Positions 1-7,333 of a DNA stretch of 15,103 nt are shown piece after piece. The position numbers were made by a program, and so were the translations under genes. The DNA comes from Gammaproteobacteria bacterium. Its GTDB lineage: Bacteria > Pseudomonadota > Gammaproteobacteria > Acidiferrobacterales > SZUA-150. The stretch's first letter is position 1; every line of letters begins with the position of its first letter. The stretch covers positions 1-15,103 of the forward strand of contig JAOUNW010000039.1 in NCBI GenBank assembly GCA_029880755.1. The letters are read 5' to 3'. The notes under the pieces were generated by a model. That model saw nothing but the letters and a program-made list of their open reading frames with translations. It made no database searches and was not told where the DNA came from.

Positions 1-2
1 GG

Positions 3-803
3 TCTATTATAACGCTTAGCGCCATTGCTCTAGTCTCGGGTTGTAGTTCTGCCGACAAAGATCCCACCAAAGACTGGTCACCACAACGATTTTATGCCGA
101 GGCCAAGGAAGCCATGGCCACCGGCAATTATGAAACTGCGATCAAGCAATATGAAACGCTGGAAGCGCGATTCCCTTACGGGCGCTACGCCGAACAGGCG
201 CAACTTGAAATTGCCTATGCCTATTACAAAAATGATGAACCCGCCCTGGCGATTTCATCTGCCGATCGCTTCATCCGCATGCACCCGACACATCCCAATG
301 TGGACTATGCCTATTACTTAAAAGGCCTGGTCAATTTCCAGAACAGAAGCAATCCGTTAGCGAATTTGTTTGGCGCCAAGATCACCGAATCAGACCGGGA
401 CACCCGGGCGGCACGCGAGGCCCACGAGGCGTTTAAAGAACTGGTGACACGTTTCCCCAACAGCCCATACGCGAAAGACGCAAGACAACGCATGACCTAT
501 CTCTTTGACGCCCTGGCGCAATACGAAGTCAAGGTTGCCCGTTTTTACTTCGAGCGAGAGGCCTTTGTTGCCGCCATCAATCGCTGCAAGTATGTATTAA
601 ACAATTTTCAGAAAACGCGGGCGGCTGAAGATGCGCTAGGCATTCAGGCCATGTCATACAAACACATGGGAGTAAGCAAACTTGCCGAAGATTCATTACG
701 GGTCCTGATTCAGAATTTCCCCGAGAGTCATTACATTGACGAATTTAACAAGCTCAAGGTAAAAGCCAACAAAGCCGAGAAAGATGCCGACAAACCTGAC
801 TAA
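3..803 (+). CDS. bamD: Outer membrane assembly lipoprotein BamD (5' end outside window)
   Basis: BamD is an essential lipoprotein of the BAM complex, which inserts beta-barrel proteins into the outer membrane. The reading frame is open from base 3, so the start codon lies before the window. The translated start is the end of a lipoprotein signal peptide, with lipobox L-V-S-G-C at 30-44 and the lipidated Cys at 42-44. The residue after Cys is Ser, not Asp, which fits sorting to the outer membrane. From Cys to stop are 253 residues, somewhat longer than mature E. coli BamD. Helical TPR-like repeats follow: 'RFYAEAKEAMATGNYETAI', 'RFPYGRYAEQAQLEIAYAYY' and 'RFPNSPYAKDARQRM' are typical of the family. 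The tail is rich in Lys, Ala and Asp. The ATG at 114 is internal to the mature domain and is not the start. The stop overlaps the glnB stop by 4 bp. Confidence 0.95.
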   Translation, partial: SIITLSAIALVSGCSSADKDPTKDWSPQRFYAEAKEAMATGNYETAIKQYETLEARFPYGRYAEQAQLEIAYAYYKNDEPALAISSADRFIRMHPTHPNVDYAYYLKGLVNFQNRSNPLANLFGAKITESDRDTRAAREAHEAFKELVTRFPNSPYAKDARQRMTYLFDALAQYEVKVARFYFEREAFVAAINRCKYVLNNFQKTRAAEDALGIQAMSYKHMGVSKLAEDSLRVLIQNFPESHYIDEFNKLKVKANKAEKDADKPD

Positions 804-1138
804 ATAGCGTCCGCATCCAGCTCGCCGGTGCGAATACGCACCACTTTCTCCACCGATGAAATAAATATTTTTCCGTCACCGATACGGCCTGTGCGCGCGG
901 CGCCGGTTATGGCCTCAATACATTGATCAACACGATCCTCCCCAACCACCAGTTCAATCTTGACCTTGGGCAAAAAGTCGACCACGTACTCCGCTCCACG
1001 GTATAACTCGGTATGGCCTTTCTGTCGGCCAAACCCCTTTACTTCTGTTACTGTCAGGCCACTGACACCGACCTCGGAAAGCGCTTCCCGAACGTCATCC
1101 AGTTTGAATGGTTTAATAATGGCTTCGATCTTTTTCAT
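800..1138 (-). CDS. glnB: Nitrogen regulatory protein P-II
   Basis: This is a 112-residue PII signal protein, the exact length of E. coli GlnB and very close to it along the whole chain. PII trimers bind ATP/ADP and 2-oxoglutarate in the cytoplasm and control nitrogen metabolism, for example through GlnE, NtrB and other partners. The T-loop signature Y-R-G-A-E-Y lies at residues 46-51, and Tyr51 is the uridylylation site used by GlnD in proteobacteria. The C-terminal signature around T-G-R-I-G-D-G-K-I-F lies at residues 83-92. The start has a purine-rich AAAAGAG stretch a few bases upstream. It is the last gene of the sucC-sucD-nadE-glnB series, 84 bp after nadE. The name glnB rather than glnK is chosen from sequence likeness and because no amtB is adjacent. 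I see no NtrC or sigma-54 site in the 84-bp gap. Confidence 0.95.
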   Translation of the reverse strand: MKKIEAIIKPFKLDDVREALSEVGVSGLTVTEVKGFGRQKGHTELYRGAEYVVDFLPKVKIELVVGEDRVDQCIEAITGAARTGRIGDGKIFISSVEKVVRIRTGELDADAI

Positions 1139-1222
1139 CGTGTGCTCTTTTCTATTGGTTATAAATGGAAAATATTCATCACGGCCTGATTTATCGGCCA
1201 GCAGCAGTATAACATGCTCTTG

Positions 1223-2854
1223 CTAGGCATTTTTCTTACCAAAAGCCGAGGTGATAGGATAACGGCGATCGCGGCCAAACGCACGTTTTGTAATACGCAC
1301 CCCGGGGGCCGCCTGGCGCCTCTTATATTCATTCCGATCCACCATGGCTACCACCTTTTCCACTATCTCTGCGGGAAATCCCTGATCAATAATGTCCTGG
1401 GCGCATAAATCACGCTCAATATAGGCCTCAAGTACCGGATCCAGTATGTCATAGGGCGGCAGGGTGTCCTGGTCTTTCTGGTTCTCCGCCAACTCCGCTG
1501 AGGGCGGGCGGGTAATAATTCTTTCCGGGATCACGGGTGATAACGCGTTACGGTAGGCCGCCAAACGATACACCATGGTTTTGGATAAGTCCTTTATGGC
1601 GGCGAATCCCCCCGCCATATCACCGTAGAGTGTGGCATATCCCACCGCCATTTCACTTTTATTTCCTGTAGTCAGCACCATCTTGCCTGTTTTATTGGAT
1701 ATAGCCATAAGAATAATGCCACGAACCCTTGCCTGAATATTTTCTTCCGTAGCATCCTGAGGCAAACCCGCGAACTCGGGCTTTAGCGCCTCCAAAAAGG
1801 CCTGATACATGGGCTCGATAGAAATGGTACGACTTGTAACACCCAAAGCAGCGGCAAGACTCTGTGCATCCTCAACACTCATAGAAGAGGTATAACGTGA
1901 TGGCATCATCACCGCTTCCACTGCCTGCGCACCCAATGCGTCCACCGCCATAGCGAGAGTCAGCGCCGAATCGACACCACCGGACAGACCCAAAACAACA
2001 CCCGGAAATCCGTTTTTGGTGACATAATCACGCACGCCCAGCACCACCGCCTGATAGATACTGGCATCACTGGAAAGTGCCGGCGCGATGTCGCCGGCAA
2101 TCGTCGTCGAGGATTGATCAGTCGCAACATCGATGACGCTGGTCTGTTCCCCGTAAGATTCGGACCGAGATACGATCTCGCCGCTAGCATCCATTACAAA
2201 AGAACCACCGTCAAAAACCAGCTCGTCCTGACCGCCCACCAGATTGACATACGCCAGCGGCACGCGGTGGCGCGCCACGTGGTCACGCACTACCCGTTCG
2301 CGCTCCTGCATCTTGCCTATGTGAAAAGGGGATGCGTTAAGATTAAGAATAAGCCGGGCACCTGCTTGCACCGATTTTGTCACCGGCGCTGATTCCCAAA
2401 TATCTTCACATATTGTCAAACCAAGATGCAGTCCCTTAACCTCGATAACACAGGGATCCTGCCCGGAGTCAAAGTAACGCTTTTCATCAAACACGCCGTA
2501 ATTTGGTAACAGCATTTTGAAATAAGTGGTCACGCGTTTTCCGTCACGCAATAATGAGGCAGCATTATAATGATTACCGTCCTGTTGCCACGGGTGACCC
2601 ACAACCACATCGATACCCTGAGTTGATTCAGCCATACGCTCCAATGCCCTGGCGGCACGCGTATAAAATCCGGGTCTTAATAACAAGTCTTCCGGCGGAT
2701 AGCCGGTAATCGCCAGCTCTGGAAACACGATCAGGTCAGCACTGAGTTTATCTCGGGCATGAACCGCTGCCGCCAACATTCTATCAACATTGGATTCCAG
2801 GGCGCCCACCATCAGATTAAGTTGGCCTAGCGCAATACGCAGGCGGGTACTCAT
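1223..2854 (-). CDS. nadE: Glutamine-dependent NAD(+) synthetase
   Basis: This enzyme amidates nicotinic acid adenine dinucleotide to NAD+, using ATP and ammonia released from glutamine. The 543 residues form the two-domain, glutamine-using type. The N-terminal nitrilase-like amidase spans about 1-250, with the catalytic triad visible as Glu46 (V-F-P-E-L), Lys113 (Y-F-K-M-L-L) and Cys149 (T-I-C-E-D). The C-terminal synthetase domain has the PP-loop S-G-G-V-D-S-A at 291-297. This differs from the short ammonia-only NadE of E. coli (about 275 residues). The ATG lies 3 bp after the sucD stop, so the two are almost certainly translated from one mRNA. The next gene in the same direction is glnB. 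PII regulation of this NadE type has been reported in some Proteobacteria, which gives the linkage a plausible meaning. Confidence 0.96.
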   Translation of the reverse strand: MSTRLRIALGQLNLMVGALESNVDRMLAAAVHARDKLSADLIVFPELAITGYPPEDLLLRPGFYTRAARALERMAESTQGIDVVVGHPWQQDGNHYNAASLLRDGKRVTTYFKMLLPNYGVFDEKRYFDSGQDPCVIEVKGLHLGLTICEDIWESAPVTKSVQAGARLILNLNASPFHIGKMQERERVVRDHVARHRVPLAYVNLVGGQDELVFDGGSFVMDASGEIVSRSESYGEQTSVIDVATDQSSTTIAGDIAPALSSDASIYQAVVLGVRDYVTKNGFPGVVLGLSGGVDSALTLAMAVDALGAQAVEAVMMPSRYTSSMSVEDAQSLAAALGVTSRTISIEPMYQAFLEALKPEFAGLPQDATEENIQARVRGIILMAISNKTGKMVLTTGNKSEMAVGYATLYGDMAGGFAAIKDLSKTMVYRLAAYRNALSPVIPERIITRPPSAELAENQKDQDTLPPYDILDPVLEAYIERDLCAQDIIDQGFPAEIVEKVVAMVDRNEYKRRQAAPGVRITKRAFGRDRRYPITSAFGKKNA

Positions 2855-2857
2855 GAT

Positions 2858-3727
2858 TTAGCCCATTACTTCTGACATGCGTTGACCGATTTCGGCGGGA
2901 GAACGAACAGTATGAACACCTGCCTGCTCCAGCGCCTGGTATTTCTCATCCGCAGTTCCTTTGCCGCCGGCGATAACGGCACCGGCATGTCCCATGCGTT
3001 TTCCTTTGGGTGCTGTGACACCGGCGATATAACCCACTACCGGTTTGCTAACATTCTCTTTTATATATTGCGCCGCCTTTTCCTCGTCCTGACCACCGAT
3101 TTCACCTACCATAACAATCCCTTTGGTTTGCGGGTCCTGCTCAAACAAGGCCAGGCACTCGATGAATCCCAGACCATGAATAGGATCACCGCCAATACCG
3201 ACGCAGGTGCTCTGACCCAGTCCTGCATGAGTGGTCTGATGAACCGCCTCGTAGGTCAGGGTACCGGAACGGGACACGATCCCCACTGAACCTGCCTGAT
3301 GAATCATGCCGGGCATAATACCAATCTTACACTCACCTGGCGTAATAATACCGGGGCAATTGGGCCCAATAAGACTGGTATCATACTGCTTCAGCGCCGC
3401 CTTCACCTTCAACATGTCCTGCACCGGAATACCTTCTGTAATACAGACAATCACTTTTATGCCCGCCGATGCGGCTTCCAGAATGGAATCGGCGGCATAG
3501 GCAGCAGGCACGTAAATCATTGTGGCCTCTGCTCCCGTTTGGGCAACGGCGTCCTTGACTGTATTAAATACAGGCAAATCCAGATGTTTCTGTCCGCCCT
3601 TGCCCGGTGTGACGCCCCCGACCAAGCGAGTTCCATAGGCAATAGCCTGTTCCGAATGGAATGTGCCCTGTTTTCCGGTAAACCCCTGACAGATCACCCG
3701 CGTGTTTTTATTGACCAGAATACTCAT
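2858..3727 (-). CDS. sucD: Succinyl-CoA synthetase, alpha subunit (ADP/GDP-forming)
   Basis: The alpha subunit of succinyl-CoA synthetase works with SucC in the TCA cycle: succinyl-CoA + NDP + Pi gives succinate + CoA + NTP. The length of 289 residues matches the family. The N-terminal CoA-binding Rossmann domain contains V-I-C-Q-G-F-T-G-K-Q-G at 11-21. The ligase domain carries the phosphohistidine in G-H-A-G-A, His247 here (His246 in E. coli). G-P-N-C-P-G at 121-126 and S-R-S-G-T-L-T-Y-E at 152-160 are further family signatures. It starts 21 bp after the sucC stop and ends 3 bp before the nadE start. No key residue is missing. Confidence 0.97.
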   Translation of the reverse strand: MSILVNKNTRVICQGFTGKQGTFHSEQAIAYGTRLVGGVTPGKGGQKHLDLPVFNTVKDAVAQTGAEATMIYVPAAYAADSILEAASAGIKVIVCITEGIPVQDMLKVKAALKQYDTSLIGPNCPGIITPGECKIGIMPGMIHQAGSVGIVSRSGTLTYEAVHQTTHAGLGQSTCVGIGGDPIHGLGFIECLALFEQDPQTKGIVMVGEIGGQDEEKAAQYIKENVSKPVVGYIAGVTAPKGKRMGHAGAVIAGGKGTADEKYQALEQAGVHTVRSPAEIGQRMSEVMG

Positions 3728-3748
3728 TGTTATTTTTATCCAGAGATT

Positions 3749-4909
3749 TTATTTGACGGAAGCGACAGCCTGTTTGGCTGCATCGGCGAGATCTGTTGCA
3801 GCGATAATCTTTAGGCCACTTGTCTTCAGCAGCTCACGTCCCTTGTCCACATTGGTTCCTTCCAGCCTGACAATAATCGGAACCGCAGTGTGAATCTCCT
3901 GAACTGCCGTAACAATACCCTCGGCGATTAAATCGCAACGAACGATACCGCCAAAAATATTGACCAGAACCGCCTTCACTTTATCATCAGACAAAATAAT
4001 CTTCAGTGCCTCGGCGACACGTTCAGCCGTTGTACCACCGCCTACATCAAGAAAATTCGCCGGTAGTCCGCCGTGGAGTTTGATTAAATCCATGGTGGCC
4101 ATGGCCAGACCAGCACCATTGACCATGCAACCGATGTTTCCATCCAGCGCGACATAATTCAGCCCGAAGGATTGCGCTTTGTGTTCTCTTGGGTCTTCTT
4201 GTGCAGGGTCTCTCAGAGATTCCATATGCAACTGCCGATACAAGGCACTTTCGTCGACATTAATCTTACCATCCAGTGCCAGCAACTCACCCTCCTCAGT
4301 GACTACCAGCGGGTTGATTTCAAGAAGACTGAGGTCACAACTGGTAAACAGGCGATAGATGCCCATCATTATCTTGGTCAACTCGCTCACCTGTTTACCT
4401 TCCAGATCCAAGGCAAAAGCGATCTCCCGGCATTGGTAACCTTGCAAACCGGTAACCGGGTCCACAACAATGCTGAGAATTTTTTCAGGCTGATCGGCGG
4501 CCACTTGCTCAATATCCATACCGCCTGCTACAGACGCAATAAAAACAATACGCTCCAGTGCGCGATCAACAAGACAAGCCAAATACAACTCACGGGCAAT
4601 ACGGCAGGTCTGTTCAATCAAGACACGTTCGATGGGCTGACCTTCAGGACCTGTCTGGTGGGTAACAAGACGTTTGCCAAACATATCCCGGGCCGTCTGC
4701 ATTAAGGCCTCTACACCCTGCACGACCTTTACCCCGCCGGCCTTACCCCGGCCACCGGCATGGACCTGCGCCTTAACTACCCAGGTATCGCCACCCAGGC
4801 TCTCGGCGATTTTCAAAACATCCTTTTCATTAAATGCCGGCTTACCGGCCGGCACGGGAATCCCGTGGTCCGCCATCAGGCTTTTCGCTTGGTATTCGTG
4901 CAGATTCAT
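3749..4909 (-). CDS. sucC: Succinyl-CoA synthetase, beta subunit
   Basis: The beta subunit binds nucleotide and succinate and pairs with SucD. The 386 residues match E. coli SucC (388). An ATP-grasp domain covers about 1-240, with A-G-G-R-G-K-A-G-G-V-K at 51-61, and likely Mg-binding residues Glu197, Asn199 (L-E-I-N-P) and Asp213 (A-L-D-G-K). The C-terminal ligase domain contains M-V-N-G-A-G-L-A-M at 262-270, G-G-G-T-T-A-E-R-V at 290-298 and N-I-F-G-G-I-V-R-C-D at 317-326. The ATG at 4909 begins the standard M-N-L-H-E-Y-Q-A-K start. Its Shine-Dalgarno is weak. It is first in the minus-strand series, diverges from the PilZ gene, and has a candidate promoter 28-56 bp upstream of the start. No sucAB or sdh genes are adjacent, so the TCA genes are split in this genome. 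Confidence 0.97.
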   Translation of the reverse strand: MNLHEYQAKSLMADHGIPVPAGKPAFNEKDVLKIAESLGGDTWVVKAQVHAGGRGKAGGVKVVQGVEALMQTARDMFGKRLVTHQTGPEGQPIERVLIEQTCRIARELYLACLVDRALERIVFIASVAGGMDIEQVAADQPEKILSIVVDPVTGLQGYQCREIAFALDLEGKQVSELTKIMMGIYRLFTSCDLSLLEINPLVVTEEGELLALDGKINVDESALYRQLHMESLRDPAQEDPREHKAQSFGLNYVALDGNIGCMVNGAGLAMATMDLIKLHGGLPANFLDVGGGTTAERVAEALKIILSDDKVKAVLVNIFGGIVRCDLIAEGIVTAVQEIHTAVPIIVRLEGTNVDKGRELLKTSGLKIIAATDLADAAKQAVASVK

Positions 4910-4936
4910 GATTTTGACTCAAATTGGAATGACGCT

Positions 4937-4965
4937 ATTGTCTGACAAAGCGCGACATTAATCAA
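4937..4965 (-). promoter_or_regulatory. Candidate sigma-70 promoter of sucC-sucD-nadE-glnB
   Basis: On the minus strand TTGATT (4960-4965) and GACAAT (4937-4942) are separated by 17 bp. Each hexamer matches 4 of 6 consensus bases. Transcription would begin near 4930 and leave a short leader of about 20 nt before the sucC ATG. The upstream hexamer and spacer overlap one copy of a 14-bp direct repeat. This is a pattern match only. Confidence 0.45.
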
Positions 4966-4988
4966 AATTCCATTCGCGACTTTAATCA
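4951..4988. repeat. Imperfect 14-bp direct repeat in sucC/PilZ intergenic region
   Basis: CGCGACATTAATCA (4951-4964) and CGCGACTTTAATCA (4975-4988) differ at one base and start 24 bp apart, a little over two helical turns. One copy overlaps the -35 element and spacer of the predicted sucC promoter; the other lies just upstream of it. The arrangement suggests binding sites for a regulator, but I do not recognise the motif as that of a known factor. Confidence 0.6.
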
Positions 4989-5059
4989 GGATACTTTACT
5001 GCCATGTCCAAGCCTGTTATTAATCGTTCTGGCAATAAATCCGAGAAGAATGGCTTCAC

Positions 5060-5374
5060 ATGTCCACTGAATCAGACCCCCAAAGAGAACGCCGAAAATA
5101 TCCACGATCCGACGTTTCCATGGAGGTCGTCATTATCCTACCCGATGAAACCAACCTTATTGTCCATACCGGCAACACCAGTGACGGTGGTGCCTTGCTA
5201 CTGGGTGACGAAAATGAATTACCGGAAGTTGGCACTGAGATCGGCATTACAGTCAGAAGCCCCATTGCGGGAAGGAAAGCACCCGTTCATCCCGCCCGTG
5301 TGGTGCGTAAAACTAGAGACGGTATCGGTATTCAGTTGCTGATTCCGGGCACACTAAACCAGACCAAACCCTAG
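5060..5374 (+). CDS. Stand-alone PilZ domain protein (probable c-di-GMP binding)
   Basis: This 104-residue protein consists of little more than one PilZ domain, a family that binds cyclic di-GMP and passes the signal to motility, adhesion or secretion targets. Both ligand-binding motifs are present: R-K-Y-P-R at 12-16 (RxxxR) and N-T-S-D-G-G at 39-44 ([D/N]xSxxG). The rest follows the beta-barrel pattern, ending near residue 96. There is no signal peptide or membrane segment, so it should be cytoplasmic. The ATG at 5060 has a GAGAAG stretch about 11 bp upstream and places the RxxxR motif near the N-terminus as usual. It diverges from sucC and lies 65 bp before the FemAB-like gene. No cyclase, phosphodiesterase or pilus gene is nearby, so the target cannot be told. 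Confidence 0.88.
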   Translation: MSTESDPQRERRKYPRSDVSMEVVIILPDETNLIVHTGNTSDGGALLLGDENELPEVGTEIGITVRSPIAGRKAPVHPARVVRKTRDGIGIQLLIPGTLNQTKP

Positions 5375-5439
5375 GCGCCACTCTTTTTCCTTGAAAATCT
5401 CGTAACAATCCCTGAAATCAGCAATGGTACAATGAGGCC

Positions 5440-6588
5440 ATGCTGCTCAAAGTCCACCACACTCTGGCTGAGATACCGGCTGACTCCTGGGCTCGGCTGA
5501 CTGGAACCGACACACCTTTTTTGAAGCACGAATTTCTTAATGCCCTGGAAACCACCGGATGCGTCAACCCAAAGACCGGATGGAGCCCCAGGCACCTGGG
5601 CCTGTATCAACAGACCGGAAACTCGGAAACGCTGATCGGTGCCGTACCCTTGTACCTGAAAACCCACTCCTACGGAGAATACATTTTTGACTGGGCCTGG
5701 GCTAATGCCTATGACAAGGCCGGGCTCAACTATTACCCCAAACTCAGTGCCGCCGTACCTTTTACACCAGTCACCGGGCCACGCCTGTTAGTCGCCAACA
5801 ATCACAATAAACAGGATATCTCTCAACAATTAATTGTTGCTGCGCTAGATCTCGCCAAACAGGAACAAGCATCCTCCCTGCACTGGTTGTTTGTCACTAG
5901 CGATGAAATACCGTTACTGGAGGCCGAGCATCATTTGTCCCGCAACAGCTTTCAGTTTCACTGGCAAAACAATGGCTATGGTAACTTCGATGAATTTCTT
6001 GCTGGCCTGTCATCCGGTAAACGAAAGAAAATAAAACGCGAACGTCGCCAGGTTGCGGAAGAAGGAATCAGTGTAAAGGTGGTTCCAGGTAGCGAACTTT
6101 CACGCGAACACTGGGACAGCTTCTATAGTTTCTACTATGCCACCATTCAGAATCATTGGGCGATCCCCTACCTGAACCGTGAGTTTTTTTATAGCATCGG
6201 CCAGACCATGCCGGAAAACATCGTAATGATTCTGGCATTCAAAAACAACGAGGTAATTGCCGGCGCCCTGAACTTCAGAGATGACAACTGTTTATATGGC
6301 CGTTACTGGGGAAGCAATGGCATGTACCATAGTCTGCATTTTGAGACCTGCTATTATCGCGCCATTGAGTATTGCATTGAAAATGGATTGCAGCGATTTG
6401 AGGCCGGCGCTCAGGGTGAACACAAGCTAAGCCGGGGATTCTTGCCGACACCGGTTTATTCCGCCCACTGGCTCGATCATGCTGAATTTAATCGCGCTGT
6501 CTCGGATTTCATTGACCGGGAAAAACACGGTATCAGTCATCAGATCGCCGAGCTTAATGATCACTCACCCTTTAAACAAGTCGGCTAA
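5440..6588 (+). CDS. FemAB-like / DUF482 family protein, putative acyl- or aminoacyltransferase
   Basis: The 382-residue product matches the DUF482/FemAB-like group (COG3146 type), often labelled GNAT family N-acetyltransferase or peptidoglycan-related. Recognisable features are the N-terminal D-T-P-F-L-K-H-E-F-L-N-A-L-E at 24-37, the Y-G-E-Y-I-F-D-W-A-W-A segment near 78-88, a basic patch S-S-G-K-R-K-K-I-K-R-E-R-R beginning near residue 191, and the C-terminal F-E-A-G-A-Q-G-E-H-K that marks the family. No signal peptide or membrane helix is visible. GAGG lies only 2 bp before the ATG at 5440, closer than usual. It ends 34 bp before aat in the same direction, so co-transcription with aat-bpt is likely. 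The substrate is unknown. The fold relation to Fem proteins, Aat and Bpt, and the shared operon, make an aminoacyl-tRNA-linked role possible but unproven. Confidence 0.82.
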   Translation: MLLKVHHTLAEIPADSWARLTGTDTPFLKHEFLNALETTGCVNPKTGWSPRHLGLYQQTGNSETLIGAVPLYLKTHSYGEYIFDWAWANAYDKAGLNYYPKLSAAVPFTPVTGPRLLVANNHNKQDISQQLIVAALDLAKQEQASSLHWLFVTSDEIPLLEAEHHLSRNSFQFHWQNNGYGNFDEFLAGLSSGKRKKIKRERRQVAEEGISVKVVPGSELSREHWDSFYSFYYATIQNHWAIPYLNREFFYSIGQTMPENIVMILAFKNNEVIAGALNFRDDNCLYGRYWGSNGMYHSLHFETCYYRAIEYCIENGLQRFEAGAQGEHKLSRGFLPTPVYSAHWLDHAEFNRAVSDFIDREKHGISHQIAELNDHSPFKQVG

Positions 6589-6622
6589 ACTCTTTACAGG
6601 AAAGTTACATAATCGCAGCCTT

Positions 6623-7333
6623 ATGTTTTTACTCAACACAGATACCAAGGATCTTCGGTTTCCCCCGGTAGATCTTGCATCACCGGAAGGCCTGCTTGCT
6701 ATCGGTGGCGATCTGCGCTGCGAGCGTTTGCTGGAGGCCTACCGACACGGCATTTTTCCCTGGTACAGTGACGACCAGCCGATTCTTTGGTGGTCACCAG
6801 ATCCACGTGCGACATTGTTTCCTAAACAACTACATGTATCGCACAGTCTTAGCAAAACCCTCAAACAAAAAACTTTTTCAGTGACATTTGATACTCGGTT
6901 TCGTAGCGTGATCGAGGCATGCTCCCTGCCCCGACAGCACCAGGCCCAACCAGGAACCTGGATTACCCCTGATATGATAGAAGCCTATTGCCGACTACAC
7001 GAGATGGGATTTGCCCACTCTACGGAGGTGTGGTTGAACGATAAACTCGTGGGCGGTTTATACGGTGTTGCCCTGGGCCGCGCTTATTTCGGTGAATCCA
7101 TGTTCAGCACGGCAAGTAATGCCTCGAAAGTGGGTTTCGTCTACACGGTACGCCAGCTTGCCGCATGGCAGTTTCGTATTATCGACTGCCAGGTTTCCTC
7201 CGAACATCTGACACGCTTTGGCGCCAAAGATATTCGCAGGACACAATTTATTAATGAACTGGAAAAGGCCCTACAGTTTCCTGATAAAATGGGCCCCTGG
7301 AAACTTGAGGACGATTTAATTATTACTCTATGA
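6623..7333 (+). CDS. aat: Leucyl/phenylalanyl-tRNA--protein transferase
   Basis: Aat transfers Leu or Phe from charged tRNA to proteins with N-terminal Arg or Lys, creating primary N-degrons for ClpS. From ATG 6623 the product is 236 residues, like E. coli Aat (234). It carries the family landmarks: P-E-G-L-L-A-I-G-G-D-L, G-I-F-P-W-Y-S, I-L-W-W-S-P-D-P-R-A, G-T-W-I-T, H-S-T-E-V-W, G-G-L-Y-G-V-A-L-G, G-E-S-M-F-S and I-D-C-Q-V. The frame extends upstream to 6479, but that part lies inside the preceding gene and has no family likeness. AGGAAAG at 6598-6604 is rather far from 6623, so the ribosome site is weak. The stop overlaps the bpt start (ATGA, 7330-7333), which implies translational coupling. 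Confidence 0.95.
   Translation: MFLLNTDTKDLRFPPVDLASPEGLLAIGGDLRCERLLEAYRHGIFPWYSDDQPILWWSPDPRATLFPKQLHVSHSLSKTLKQKTFSVTFDTRFRSVIEACSLPRQHQAQPGTWITPDMIEAYCRLHEMGFAHSTEVWLNDKLVGGLYGVALGRAYFGESMFSTASNASKVGFVYTVRQLAAWQFRIIDCQVSSEHLTRFGAKDIRRTQFINELEKALQFPDKMGPWKLEDDLIITL

Noticed and set aside
1139..1222. Sigma-54/NtrC promoter for glnB
   Set aside because: No GG-N10-GC type element with the TGGCAC/TTGC pattern is present; only a weak TATACT-like hexamer is seen.
4172..4705. Long open frame antisense to sucC
   Set aside because: It mirrors a conserved coding gene, has no family likeness and no ribosome site. Similar frames opposite sucD (3299-3814) and icd (12156-12680) were dropped for the same reason.
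5391..5433. TTGAAA and TACAAT as a promoter for the FemAB-like gene
   Set aside because: The hexamers are about 31 bp apart, far from the usual 16-18 bp.
6479..6622. In-frame 5' extension of aat
   Set aside because: It lies mostly inside the FemAB-like gene, has no Aat-family likeness, and ATG 6623 gives the normal family length.
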